A stretch of 64,000 nucleotides of DNA, from NCBI GenBank assembly GCA_049515655.1, contig JBEKTW010000011.1:124001-188000 (forward strand), read 5' to 3'. The translations under genes and the position numbers were made by a program. Source of the stretch: JBEKTW01 sp049515655 (GTDB taxonomy: Bacteria; Bacteroidota; Ignavibacteria; UBA10030; SZUA-254). The notes beneath the pieces were generated by a model. The model worked only from the letters and a program-made list of their open reading frames with translations. It searched no databases and was not told where the DNA came from. Below, in pieces: positions 32,276-41,583 of this stretch. Each line of letters opens with the position of its first letter. The first letter of the stretch is position 1.

Positions 32276-32415
32276 GTGAGGTTCGGGTTTTGAGTTGCAA
32301 GCACATCTTATATACCATTGCTTTCATTCAGGATATTCATCGTCGGACTCCTTTTGTGTTTTCGCAGCACAATAGTCGAATCTCAAATCTCAATACCCAA
32401 GACTCGAACCTCTCC
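32276..32415. repeat. Heptad-type inverted repeat between nitrilase and aminotransferase genes
   Basis: Left arm 32276-32298 (GAGGTTC, GGGTTTT, GAGTTGC) and right arm 32377-32415 (AATCTCA twice, ATACCCA, AGACTCG, AACCTC) are complementary in type and enclose about 78 bases with no recognisable gene. It has the same heptad period and opposite-arm layout as the arrays around the four-helix-bundle gene, and looks like a gene-less or decayed copy. Confidence 0.55.
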
Positions 32416-33291
32416 TCACGGCAACATCTCCGTTATCTCCTTGTACATTTCCGGTCTTCGGTCGCGGAAGAATTGCCATACGTTTCGCACTTCCAGAATC
32501 TCATCCAGATTCAGTTCGGCGACGACGACTTCGTCCTTATCCCGCGATGCTTGCGCGATGATCTTGCCGCGCGGGTTGCAGAAGTAGCTCTTGCCGTAGA
32601 ACTCACCGATGTTCCATGGGGCTTCAAACCCGACACGGTTAATTGCTCCCACGAAGTAACCGTTTGCCACTGCATGTGCCGGTTGTTCCAGTTCCCACAG
32701 ATACTCCGAGAGCCCGGCAACAGTCGCCGAAGGATTGAAGAGAATCTCGGCGCCTTTCAAGCCCAGAATGCGGGCGCCTTCAGGAAAATGACGGTCGTAG
32801 CAAATGTACACTCCGATGGTTCCATAGGCGGTTCTGAACACTGGATAGCCGAGATTTCCCGGTTTGAAATAGAATTTTTCCCAAAACCCCGGATCGCAGT
32901 GGGGAATATGCGTCTTTCGGTATTTTCCAAGATACTTTCCGTCCGCATCGATCACCGCGGCGCTGTTGTAATAAACTCCCGTAATTTCTTCCTCGTAAAT
33001 CGGGATGACCATTACCATCGAGTACTTCTTTGCAAGTTCCTGCATGAGTTTTACGGTCGGTCCGTCGGGGATTCGTTCGACAAGTTTATACCATTTTGTT
33101 TTCTGTTCGGCGCAGAAATAGGGACCGTAGAACAACTCTTGCAAACAGATCATCTGAACGCCTTTCTTGCCGGCTTCTTCGATAAGGCGAACATGCTTAT
33201 CGACCATGGCTTTCTTGATTGCCTCGATGGGCTGCTCGGTTGAGCCTGCAAGCGTTGATTGGATAAGTCCGGCGCGCACAGTTCGGGGCAT
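32416..33291 (-). CDS. Nitrilase-superfamily amidohydrolase, probable beta-ureidopropionase
   Basis: The 291-residue enzyme has the full triad: Glu52 (CLQELFYG), Lys126 (GKYRKTHIP) and Cys164 (GVYICYDRHFPE). The Arg-His-Phe-Pro-Glu after the Cys and the PHCDPGFWEKFYFKPG loop are typical of N-carbamoyl-beta-alanine and N-carbamoylputrescine amidohydrolases. Next to dihydropyrimidine dehydrogenase, hydantoinase and an omega-aminotransferase, N-carbamoyl-beta-alanine is the expected substrate, giving beta-alanine, CO2 and ammonia. ATG 33291 has AGGAG eight bases upstream. It is the first gene of the large minus-strand catabolic region. Confidence 0.92.
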   Translation of the reverse strand: MPRTVRAGLIQSTLAGSTEQPIEAIKKAMVDKHVRLIEEAGKKGVQMICLQELFYGPYFCAEQKTKWYKLVERIPDGPTVKLMQELAKKYSMVMVIPIYEEEITGVYYNSAAVIDADGKYLGKYRKTHIPHCDPGFWEKFYFKPGNLGYPVFRTAYGTIGVYICYDRHFPEGARILGLKGAEILFNPSATVAGLSEYLWELEQPAHAVANGYFVGAINRVGFEAPWNIGEFYGKSYFCNPRGKIIAQASRDKDEVVVAELNLDEILEVRNVWQFFRDRRPEMYKEITEMLP

Positions 33292-33329
33292 ATGATTTCT
33301 CCTATGGCAATTCGTGTATTACAACACCT

Positions 33330-33358
33330 AATTAAGCGATTTTTGTAGAGAGAGTCAA
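33330..33358 (-). promoter_or_regulatory. Candidate promoter of the pyrimidine catabolic region
   Basis: On the minus strand TTGACT (33358-33353) and TTAATT (33335-33330) are separated by 17 bases, about 40 bases before the nitrilase ATG. This fits a standard housekeeping promoter. The murA promoter must lie in the same 176-base divergent gap, but I could not identify it. Confidence 0.4.
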
Positions 33359-33467
33359 GCTCTTCCTTGACAGGGGTATGGGTGTGCGAGATTCCTTGCC
33401 CCGCACCTATTCATTGCTTTTAGGGCGAGTTTCGAGTATATTCCGATCCAGTACAAAGGGAAATCGT

Positions 33468-34730
33468 ATGGATAAATTCATCATGACTGGCGGCAGCAGG
33501 CTGAAGGGGACGGTCACTATCGGCGGCTCGAAAAACGCGACCCTTGCGCTGATGTCCGCCACGCTTCTTGCCAGCGGGAAGTACCGCTTTGAGAATACGC
33601 CCGAGCTTCGCGATGTTGTGACGATGAGCAAGCTTCTTCAGACCATGGGCGTCGAAATTGAGCGGAGGGAACATGCACTCCAGTTCAATACATTTCGCGT
33701 GAACAAGTTTGAAGCGCCGTACGAACATGTGAAAAAGATGCGAGCGTCAATCTATGTCCTCGGTCCTCTCGTCGCCCGTTACGGCCATGCCAAAGTTTCG
33801 CTTCCGGGAGGGTGCGCCTGGGGCCCGAGGCCGGTCAATTTTCATATCGAAGGAATTCGAAAGCTGGGGGCGCAGGTTGAGATCGATCAAGGGTACATCA
33901 TCGCAAAGGCAAAACGGCTCCGTGCGGCCAAGATCGCCTTCAATGTGTCGAGCGTGGGAGCGACGGGGAACCTCCTGATGGCCGCCGTGCTGGCGAAGGG
34001 GACGACCGTGATCGAAAATGCGGCAATGGAACCCGAGATTGTCGCGCTCGCGGAATTTCTGGTCAAAATGGGTGCGAAGATTGGTGGCATTGGAACAACC
34101 CGGCTGGAAATTGAAGGTGTGGACGCGTTGCACCCTTGCGATGAGTCGATGATACCCGACCGCATTGAGACCGGAACGTTTCTGCTTGCCGCAGCAATGA
34201 CCGGAGGAACTGTGAGAGTTGAACGATGCGAGCCACGCCATGTCAGCTCTATTCTGGCGAAGCTCGAAGAAGCGGGCGCCCGCCTCGAAATCGGAAATGA
34301 CTACATCAAGGTGAAAGCTCCGAGAGTCATGAAAGCCGTCGATGTGACAACCGCAGTATATCCCGGCTTTCCGACGGATATGCAAGCGCAGTGGATTGCT
34401 CTGATGTCGATTGCGAAAGGGTCGTCTGTTGTAACCGATACCATCTATTTTGACCGTTTCAAACATGTTCCCGAGCTCCTGCGCCTGGGGGCTGCGATCG
34501 AGGTGCAAAAGAATGTCGCGATCGTGAAGGGTGTCAGGAGACTGACCGGAGCGAAGGTGATGTCGACTGACCTGAGAGCGTCGGCGTCGCTTGTTCTTGC
34601 AGGACTTGTCGCCGAGGGAAAAACGGAAGTCCTGCGTGTCTACCATCTCGATAGAGGATACGAGCGAATTGAATGGAAGCTCGGGTCGCTTGGGGCAAAC
34701 ATACGAAGGGTGTCCGGGGCTGAGTATTAA
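33468..34730 (+). CDS. murA: UDP-N-acetylglucosamine 1-carboxyvinyltransferase
   Basis: The start is ATG 33468 with AAAGGGAAA upstream; the frame is open from 33378. The 420-residue enzyme transfers enolpyruvate from PEP to UDP-GlcNAc, the first step of peptidoglycan precursor synthesis. Lys22/Asn23 (GGSKNATLAL) and the catalytic Cys116 (PGGCAWGPRPV) are present, so it should be fosfomycin-sensitive in principle. Repeated alpha/beta subdomains of the EPSP-synthase fold fill the rest, with DLRASASLVLAGLVA near the C-terminus. It stands apart from other cell-wall genes and is divergent from the nitrilase gene. Confidence 0.95.
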   Translation: MDKFIMTGGSRLKGTVTIGGSKNATLALMSATLLASGKYRFENTPELRDVVTMSKLLQTMGVEIERREHALQFNTFRVNKFEAPYEHVKKMRASIYVLGPLVARYGHAKVSLPGGCAWGPRPVNFHIEGIRKLGAQVEIDQGYIIAKAKRLRAAKIAFNVSSVGATGNLLMAAVLAKGTTVIENAAMEPEIVALAEFLVKMGAKIGGIGTTRLEIEGVDALHPCDESMIPDRIETGTFLLAAAMTGGTVRVERCEPRHVSSILAKLEEAGARLEIGNDYIKVKAPRVMKAVDVTTAVYPGFPTDMQAQWIALMSIAKGSSVVTDTIYFDRFKHVPELLRLGAAIEVQKNVAIVKGVRRLTGAKVMSTDLRASASLVLAGLVAEGKTEVLRVYHLDRGYERIEWKLGSLGANIRRVSGAEY

Positions 34731-34932
34731 TACTTCTGCGAAAATCCAGCGCCCCATCCAGTTATCGAACAGAGAATGGGTCTCGGAACTCCGGCGAAGG
34801 AGATCGGCAACGCGCTTCCTTTGCTCTATGCCGCACGCGGTCGGGCCGAACCAGCGAAACAACTGGCTGCCCGTATTGGATTGAGTTACGGATAATGACC
34901 GTGGACGGTTCAACGAATGTGAGTCCGGCTAC

Positions 34933-37209
34933 ATGAAAACCCTGGAGTCCTCGAAGCGCACCATGCTCTCCGGGTCTGTTTTCTTGGTCGTCTCGGTTTG
35001 GCTGTGTTGCCTTCCATTGTTTAATTATCTCGGGTACGAGTTCTCTGCCGCCATCGCGCTCGTGATCCCATGGCTTGTCGGTTTCATGTTCATCGGAGCA
35101 AAAGGGTGGTGGAGCTCCCCGGGAAAGGAGATCGGCGGTCGGGATTTTCGCGCGATGATCCTCAAAATGCTTCGCGTCAGCTTGATGCTTCTTGCCATTC
35201 CGTGGGGTGTTGCGACCCTGAATCTCTTTTTTGTGAAGAACTGTTCCTATTTCGAAGGGCTTCTCTTCTTTCTCCTGATTCCGGTTGTCAGCAGCATTTT
35301 CTCCGTGTCGCTGGCAGGTTTCTCTCTGGCAATAGCCCGGCGGCCATTCGTTATGTACATTGCGTGCCTCGCATTGATACTCATACATCCATTGTACCTC
35401 GGATATTTTTCGTCGCAAATCTACTCGTACAATCCCGTCTATGGGTATTTCCCGGGTTTCTCGTACGACGAAGTGCTCACGATATCTTCGCCTCTGGTAA
35501 TCTCCCGGGCATTGACGCTCGGTCTCAGTCTTTTGTTGATGCTGATGACGATGGTGATCATGGACGCGGCATCAATTCATGACGACGCATTCACAAAAAT
35601 CATGTTGATTGCAAAACAGTTTCGACTTGACGCCCGGAACGTAACGATGGCACTTCTTCTCATCTTGCTGGCGGGGGCGTTTATCTTGAGGGGCCGGTTG
35701 GATTTCGAAACTTCGACTGCCCGCCTGCAGCAGGCACTGTCGGGCCGGTGCACAACCGAGCATTTTCGGATTTTCTACGCGCCGGGATCTTTTTCCGATG
35801 ACGAAATTCGATGGGTGTCCGAAGAGCACGAATTCCGTTTTCATCAGGTGGAAGAGGCTCTTCAGACACATTTTTCGGAAACGATTGATTCGTACATCTA
35901 TCCCGATCCGGACACAAAGCGTCTGCTCATTGGCACCGGCACGACCAACATTGCTAAGCCGTGGCGCAAGGAGGTCCATCTTAACAAACAATCATGGGAA
36001 TCCACACTGAAGCATGAACTTGTCCATGTGGTGGCCGGCCAATTCGGGATGCCGGTCATCAAGGCGCACTATAACATCGGGTTGGTAGAAGGTCTTGCGA
36101 CCGCGGTCGATGGCGATTTCGGCAATCGTACTCTGCATGAGTACGCCGCGGCCGTTTCAAGATTCGGGTTAATGACGAAACCAAACGAGCTGATTTCTCC
36201 AGCCGGATTTATGCTTCATTCTTCTTCCCTCAGCTACGTGCTCATGGGGTCGTTTTGTAGGTATCTGATCGACCATTATGGCATGGTCCGATTCAAGGAA
36301 CTCTATGGAGGAAAATCCACTGCGAGAGTATATGGAGAATCGTACGACCAGCTCGTGGAATCATGGCAGCATTTTCTGTTGCGCGTCGCAACGCCCGCCG
36401 GTTGGCGAAAGCATGTTGAGTTTTATTTCAAACGACCGTCGATATTCGCAAAGGAATGCGTGCGGGCAGTTGCCAAGCTCAACCAGGAAGGCTTTCGCCG
36501 CCTCGCTGAACGGAATTCTTCGGCGGCGATGGAGCTGTTCTCAAGATCGCTCGGAAAAAGCTGGAACTCCGAAGCTTTCTCAGGACTCGTCCGCTCGGCA
36601 TATCAAGCGGGACGCTACGATACCGTTATCAAGTTGATAAACTCTCAGGCGGTCGATTCGACGGGCTTCGGAGCGGTTAGGAGCCTGTTGCTTTTCTACG
36701 GCGATGCCCTGTGGCATGAGGGCAAGATCGATTCCGCAAAGGAGGCCTACGAGGAGGTACTCGCGCTCGACTTTTCAGAATCGTATGATGAGGCCGTGAC
36801 GCTCCGTCTCGAGGGGATCACCAACCGGGAGCTTCAGAACGTTGCTCGTGATTATTTCCTCGATGCCTCTGAGGATTCTGCCGAAGTGCGCATTCTCGAT
36901 GAAACTCAAAAACATTCTCCCGGTTCGATGTTGTCCTACCTCAGGGCAAGACTATTCTTTCGTCTCAAAGAATACCCAAAAGTCATCGATGCGCTGGAAA
37001 CGAGCCACGCGTCGTATGGTATTCCGACTCTCGACGCCGGGAAGGCGCAGTTGCTCGGTCAATCGTACTTTCATCTGAGGAAATTCCAGCGTGCAAAAAT
37101 GGAATTTTGGCGATCACTGAATTTCATTACAAATCAAGCGTCGGTCCAGCGAATAGACGATTGGCTGGAGAGATGCGACTGGTATGATCGGCATGCACCC
37201 GGTTTCTGA
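34933..37209 (+). CDS. Polytopic membrane protein with HExxH peptidase-MA-like domain and helical repeat tail
   Basis: The 758-residue protein has six or seven hydrophobic segments in residues 12-260, then an extracytoplasmic domain with LKHELVHVVAGQFGMP (about residues 358-372), followed about 20 residues later by NIGLVEGLATAVDG, whose Glu could be the third zinc ligand of a gluzincin. This layout matches peptidase MA-like metallopeptidases. From about residue 510 a series of TPR-like helical pairs follows (SRSLGKSWNSEAFSGLVRSA and onward). It probably cleaves or senses envelope proteins. The start at ATG 34933 has no strong ribosome site. It is downstream of murA with 202 bases between; the function is unknown. 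Confidence 0.8.
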   Translation: MKTLESSKRTMLSGSVFLVVSVWLCCLPLFNYLGYEFSAAIALVIPWLVGFMFIGAKGWWSSPGKEIGGRDFRAMILKMLRVSLMLLAIPWGVATLNLFFVKNCSYFEGLLFFLLIPVVSSIFSVSLAGFSLAIARRPFVMYIACLALILIHPLYLGYFSSQIYSYNPVYGYFPGFSYDEVLTISSPLVISRALTLGLSLLLMLMTMVIMDAASIHDDAFTKIMLIAKQFRLDARNVTMALLLILLAGAFILRGRLDFETSTARLQQALSGRCTTEHFRIFYAPGSFSDDEIRWVSEEHEFRFHQVEEALQTHFSETIDSYIYPDPDTKRLLIGTGTTNIAKPWRKEVHLNKQSWESTLKHELVHVVAGQFGMPVIKAHYNIGLVEGLATAVDGDFGNRTLHEYAAAVSRFGLMTKPNELISPAGFMLHSSSLSYVLMGSFCRYLIDHYGMVRFKELYGGKSTARVYGESYDQLVESWQHFLLRVATPAGWRKHVEFYFKRPSIFAKECVRAVAKLNQEGFRRLAERNSSAAMELFSRSLGKSWNSEAFSGLVRSAYQAGRYDTVIKLINSQAVDSTGFGAVRSLLLFYGDALWHEGKIDSAKEAYEEVLALDFSESYDEAVTLRLEGITNRELQNVARDYFLDASEDSAEVRILDETQKHSPGSMLSYLRARLFFRLKEYPKVIDALETSHASYGIPTLDAGKAQLLGQSYFHLRKFQRAKMEFWRSLNFITNQASVQRIDDWLERCDWYDRHAPGF

Positions 37210-37221
37210 CTCGCTCGCAGC

Positions 37222-37257
37222 AAAAAAAACCCTTCCTGGTGTTTCCAAGAAGGGTTT
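37222..37257 (-). terminator. Intrinsic terminator of the secreted propeller protein gene
   Basis: On the minus strand a stem AAACCCTTC/GAAGGGTTT with an inner TGG/CCA extension is followed directly by eight Ts (37229-37222). It lies 28 bases after the stop of the 1116-residue protein gene. On the plus strand the run downstream is not T-rich, so it serves the minus-strand gene. Confidence 0.85.
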
Positions 37258-37284
37258 GTACGATGATGATGCTTTCGGTTATTC

Positions 37285-40200
37285 TTATTTCAGCAGGAGC
37301 ATCTTATTTTGGAGGACCGTTGAGCCGGCGTGCAACCGATAGTAGTAAATGCCGCTAGCTGCGACATGCCCCGTTGTCGTCGTTCCGTCCCAGAACGCCT
37401 GATGGAAGCCTCCAGCTTGGATTTGATGCACCAGAGTTCTGACTTCCCGTCCGAGGTTATCGAATATCTTCAGCTCGATGAATTGCGTTTCCGGAAGGCC
37501 ATACTTGATGATCGTGCCGCCGTTGAAGGGATTGGGGAAATTCTGACTGAGCTCAAAAGAATGCGGCATCTCTTGCTTGGATTCCGATTGAATGGATGGG
37601 TCGTAGATGATCCGGAACTCTCCAAGTTGTTCCACCTGAGCAAACAGAACCCTATGCTCTACATCGACCTGCGTGGGCAGGTATATCCATCCTTTGGAGG
37701 TTTGTTCATAGATACCCAAATGCGTGCTGTTTTTTGCTCCGTCAAGTTTTGGATATGTCATGCTCACGACGCCGGCAGTGTTGAGACTGACTGAGATTGG
37801 GCTGAAGCGGTAAGCGGGACCGATTGCTTCGCCAACGCCGGCTGTTGTTGCTTCTTCGTCGACATCGGCTGTCACGAAGAGGTCCTTGTTTGCGGAGTTC
37901 TGTTTGAGTTCGAGTAGGGCGCATAGGTCAACGCTTGCAATGATGGCGGGGGAATTCGCAGGAACATGCTGGACGCTCAATTGTCGGCTGACGGAAGCCC
38001 GGTTTCCCACTGAATCAGATGCCATGAGGATTGCGGTCAGGGTTCCACCCTGCGTAAGCTTGAAATTTGAATTGTAGACAAAATTAGCGGAGTCAAGCAG
38101 CTGCAGGGGCACTTGGCTTGTATCCTTTCCCAGCCCCACTTTCAGGATAGGGGTAAAGAGGGTCTCATGAGAAACGGAGATGATGTTCAGATATTCCGGA
38201 AACGCTTCATTCTGGAAGAAACGAATGGATACGCGGGGCGGCGTCATATCTTTGATCGTCAGGTTCACCGGCAGAAGGGTGATAAGATTTTCAGGGTCGT
38301 CTGATGCCACTTGCACACTCAACGTGTAATTCCCCTGCCGAGCGTTCTGCGTTGTAACGATGATCTGGATCGGCTGGGTAGTGCCGGTGGAAACGGAACC
38401 GGAATCGGGGGAGAATGAAACATTGATTTTGCCACCTGCACCTGCCGCGTAGATCAGCGCATTTGCCATGAGTTTGGCACCGTTGGTGTTTGACAGCCAG
38501 AATTCCGAGTTCACGTCGGACGAGGGGGGGTAAAAGCCCAAATCGACTCTGTTGTTCCCTTTGACACTTTTCACGGCCACCAACGGTGACCCGTCGCTCC
38601 ATGAAGCAATGAGCTCCGCATCCGGAGCAATGGTTCCCCCCATTAACCGAATACTATAATATCCACCATCGAACGTCGAAACACCGTGCATGATCGGATG
38701 GGTGGGGACAGAAACAGTTCCCAGAGTTGCTTCCGAACCTTCTGTCACATTGCCGGGTTCTATCGCCCAATAGTTCTCGTCGTCGAACCTGCCCTTGATC
38801 CTGTAGACATCAGAATACGTTGACCGTTCCATGGCGAAGAGTGCCGTCACAACACCCCCGCCCCCGTCGACGTAATCTGCCAGCACGTTGCCCAGGGTGA
38901 CCGGGTCATAAAACGGGTAACTGCTCCACACAAGTACGACGTTGTAGCGCTGTAACTGAGCAAGCGTTGGCGTCGAGTAATATACATTCATTGTGTCGAC
39001 GGTGGAGAAGCTTCCAGCATTACTGATTTTAGTTCTCACATCCGCCGGGTAAAGAGAAGCATTGTATGTGTCATATGCATACAGCAAGAGAGCTTTCGGC
39101 CCCAAGGCCGCTGTTGACCGTGATGAAGCCTCTCTACCATTTCCCTGATCGCTGAGCTTCATTGAGCAAAGACCGTCCGCCTGTTTCGAGATGCTTCCCA
39201 CTGACACCGTGTAGTCGAGATTTCCACCGCCGGTATTCTGGACTGTAAATGAAAGAGATACGGAGTCGTTGTCCGAAATAGTCCGCGACAGTGAATCCGG
39301 CTGAAGAGCAATATGCGGCGGCGCGGGCAATGTGACACTGTCTGTAACGAGCGAAGAAAGATTAAGCACCTCGTCACCAACTTTGATGCCAAAATAGTAT
39401 TTCGTCGAGCCGCGCAAGCCGGTAATATCGACCGTGTCTGTCTGCCCTGAGAGCTTTGGCCGGGGAGAGTGCAACAACTTTGTCGCTTGACTGAAATGAG
39501 CGTCCGTGATCGGAACCGTATCATATCTGACCGCATAGAACGTCGCCCTTCCGGAGAGACTGTCATCACCGGAAGTCGTGAACGTCAGGCGAGCATGACT
39601 GTAAGAAACTACCGTGGCATGAATGCTTGATATTGGTGCCGGACGTATGTTGTCAGAGGGCGGCGGCATCGCAACAGCCGTCGGATACGTTCCGGCAGTC
39701 AGCATATTCACCGTCGTATTCGTATTAATATTGAAAACGCTGATGTCATTATAGTATGTATTGTGGACCACGTACAGAAGTGAATCTGATGGCGCTAGTG
39801 CTAGACCTTGCCCCGGATCCAGGAGTGTCTGGTCAGTGTACTCGCCCGACGGCAAGCTGAACACTCTCAATGTGGTCGAGGAACCATCTACGACGAACAG
39901 TTTCTTCCCATCCCTGCTGAGCGCCATGTCTGTAGCATTGCCGGTGATCGTTAAGCTTCCTTTTATCGTGAATGAGGAGATATCGATGACCAGGACATAG
40001 TCATAGCTGGGTGCCAGTGCGTACAATGTTGTGCCGTCGGGACTCATCCTGAGACGGGTAGAATAGTAGTTCAGCATAAGTTCCCGCGATGTCTGGCCGT
40101 TATAGGCATCCACCTCATACAGGAGGTCGTCGTTGTCGGTGAAGTACATCTTGTTTCCATCTAACGAAAGCACGGGTGGTGATGTCCAGTAACCGCTCCC

Positions 40201-40635
40201 CGTGACGGCAAATGAATCGACACGTGCGTAGCTCGCAGTATCATAGACAATGATGCTTGACGGAGATGAACCACGGAGCATGTACACTCTCGATCCGTCG
40301 AGGGAGATTGCTGCCTGCGAGCTGTTATAATAATTATACGGAGAGGCATAGGCCACCGACCTGGTCATCGTATTGATGACAAGAAACTGGCCAGATGATT
40401 GTATCCACAACTTGGTGCCTCGTTGGTTCAATGTCGGCGCACCCGTATAGTATCCCGCATTGATAGTGGTGACGTAGGCCTGCGTGCTGACGTCAATGAT
40501 CGGAACTGTATAGTTATATCCAGTTGTGAGGTAAGCATAATGCCCTTGTGCATGGGTCGCCCGCGGCATGAAGAAGAGCACACCGACAGCGCAAACGACA
40601 AAAGTCGTGAGGATGAACTTTATTGATTTTTCCAT
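37285..40635 (-). CDS. Large secreted beta-propeller protein with type IX sorting domain
   Basis: The start is ATG 40635 with AGGAAGGGA upstream; the frame is open to 40764. The 1116-residue protein has a signal peptide (about 1-30, PRATHA). Residues about 30-330 are a YVTN-type seven-bladed propeller (YVTTINAGYYTGAPTLN, MYFTDNDDLLYEVDA). A fibronectin III-like module follows (about 340-440), then a region with a class I amidotransferase-like fold (LLLYAYDTYNASLYP ... VVLVWSSYPFYDPVTLGNVL), beta modules, and a final Por/type IX sorting domain (SFELSQNFPNPFNGG ... QNKMLLLK). It is exported to the surface. It starts 13 bases after the TPR lipoprotein stop, so they form an operon. Confidence 0.9.
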   Translation of the reverse strand: MEKSIKFILTTFVVCAVGVLFFMPRATHAQGHYAYLTTGYNYTVPIIDVSTQAYVTTINAGYYTGAPTLNQRGTKLWIQSSGQFLVINTMTRSVAYASPYNYYNSSQAAISLDGSRVYMLRGSSPSSIIVYDTASYARVDSFAVTGSGYWTSPPVLSLDGNKMYFTDNDDLLYEVDAYNGQTSRELMLNYYSTRLRMSPDGTTLYALAPSYDYVLVIDISSFTIKGSLTITGNATDMALSRDGKKLFVVDGSSTTLRVFSLPSGEYTDQTLLDPGQGLALAPSDSLLYVVHNTYYNDISVFNINTNTTVNMLTAGTYPTAVAMPPPSDNIRPAPISSIHATVVSYSHARLTFTTSGDDSLSGRATFYAVRYDTVPITDAHFSQATKLLHSPRPKLSGQTDTVDITGLRGSTKYYFGIKVGDEVLNLSSLVTDSVTLPAPPHIALQPDSLSRTISDNDSVSLSFTVQNTGGGNLDYTVSVGSISKQADGLCSMKLSDQGNGREASSRSTAALGPKALLLYAYDTYNASLYPADVRTKISNAGSFSTVDTMNVYYSTPTLAQLQRYNVVLVWSSYPFYDPVTLGNVLADYVDGGGGVVTALFAMERSTYSDVYRIKGRFDDENYWAIEPGNVTEGSEATLGTVSVPTHPIMHGVSTFDGGYYSIRLMGGTIAPDAELIASWSDGSPLVAVKSVKGNNRVDLGFYPPSSDVNSEFWLSNTNGAKLMANALIYAAGAGGKINVSFSPDSGSVSTGTTQPIQIIVTTQNARQGNYTLSVQVASDDPENLITLLPVNLTIKDMTPPRVSIRFFQNEAFPEYLNIISVSHETLFTPILKVGLGKDTSQVPLQLLDSANFVYNSNFKLTQGGTLTAILMASDSVGNRASVSRQLSVQHVPANSPAIIASVDLCALLELKQNSANKDLFVTADVDEEATTAGVGEAIGPAYRFSPISVSLNTAGVVSMTYPKLDGAKNSTHLGIYEQTSKGWIYLPTQVDVEHRVLFAQVEQLGEFRIIYDPSIQSESKQEMPHSFELSQNFPNPFNGGTIIKYGLPETQFIELKIFDNLGREVRTLVHQIQAGGFHQAFWDGTTTTGHVAASGIYYYRLHAGSTVLQNKMLLLK

Positions 40636-40648
40636 GGCGTGTCCCTTC

Positions 40649-41281
40649 CTATGACTGCTGCCAAAGGTTTTCAATCTCAAGAGCCAGATCCTCGATGTAA
40701 CTCGACTTTGCCGGGTCAAGCGAGTTGGATGGATCGAGCTGATTGATGATGGATTGTGCGGCATCGTAGTCCGTCAACATGAAGCAACTTTGCGCCTTCA
40801 CGAGGAGCAGGAGGTTCAACGATACCTTGGGGTCGTGTCGGAACGCGTAGAAGCCTGGCTCCAATGACTGCACGATGCCCACGGCGGTGATCGCATCGTG
40901 GTATTTGCCGAGGGCAAGGCTGACAAAGGATCTTCCGGCGAGAACATCGACGAATTGTGGCTGCAAACCGAGCGCAATATCAAACGACTGCAAGGCATTC
41001 GTCATCGAATCGAGCCGGGCGTACGTCCAGCCAAGGCCGTTGTACGCGTCTGCATAGAGATCATTACTGCTGATTGCTTGCCTAAACAGACTCTTGGCCG
41101 TCGCATAGTCCTTCTGCTCAAAGGCGGCCCAGCCTTTTGAAGTGTACTGGATTGCTTCCGCTGTCGGGTCTGCCACATTCACGACTGTACTTCCTACGTC
41201 AGCCGTAGGCTTGCAGGCGAAGAACCACAATGTCAGAGAAAGCATGATTCCTGAAACGAGGAGCAACTTGAGGCTTCTCAT
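40649..41281 (-). CDS. TPR-repeat lipoprotein
   Basis: The start is ATG 41281, with AGGAGAG upstream; the frame extends to 41362. The 210-residue protein has a signal peptide ending in a lipobox (LWFFAC at about 18-23), followed by three or four tetratricopeptide repeats (AIQYTSKGWAAFEQKDYATA; ADAYNGLGWTYARLDSMTNA; VDVLAGRSFVSLALGKYHDA). It is probably anchored to the outer membrane and used as a scaffold. It is directly followed by the large type IX-secreted protein, so it may help its display or assembly; that is inference from position alone. Confidence 0.88.
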   Translation of the reverse strand: MRSLKLLLVSGIMLSLTLWFFACKPTADVGSTVVNVADPTAEAIQYTSKGWAAFEQKDYATAKSLFRQAISSNDLYADAYNGLGWTYARLDSMTNALQSFDIALGLQPQFVDVLAGRSFVSLALGKYHDAITAVGIVQSLEPGFYAFRHDPKVSLNLLLLVKAQSCFMLTDYDAAQSIINQLDPSNSLDPAKSSYIEDLALEIENLWQQS

Positions 41282-41583
41282 AGCACTCTCCTGTGATATT
41301 GGATAAATGTAAATAGTAAGTGAGCTGACTACAAATGTACAGCAGAGTCCTGAAAAAGTCAAACGCTACGTTTGCATGGAATAACTTGTACGTGAGGCAA
41401 CGTGTACCTGCGAACGAGACTTTCAGAGCCCCGGCGAATTTCTCGGAATTGAGAGGTCTTGGGGTGCCTTTTGCCCTTGGCGGCAAATCCGTTTGATGTG
41501 TGCACGCCCGGTGCGTGCGCATGGATAGAGGTCGTCGCTCTGCTTCTTGCAAGTCGCTGAGAAGTTTTCTAATTTGTTCATGC
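41282..41583. other. 302-bp divergent intergenic region
   Basis: This gap separates the TPR lipoprotein gene (minus) from the glycosyltransferase gene (plus) and must hold both promoters. I see a GC-rich hairpin near 41500-41520 (GCACGC and GCGTGC around five bases) without a T-run. No gene or known RNA element is evident. Confidence 0.5.

Noticed and set aside
33367..33395. TTGACA at 33367 as the -35 box of a murA promoter
   Set aside because: No acceptable -10 box at 16-19 bases; the sequence there is GC-rich.
33747..34913. 388-codon open frame antisense to murA
   Set aside because: Composition rich in Arg, His and Ser, no known motif, overlaps murA fully; a shadow frame.
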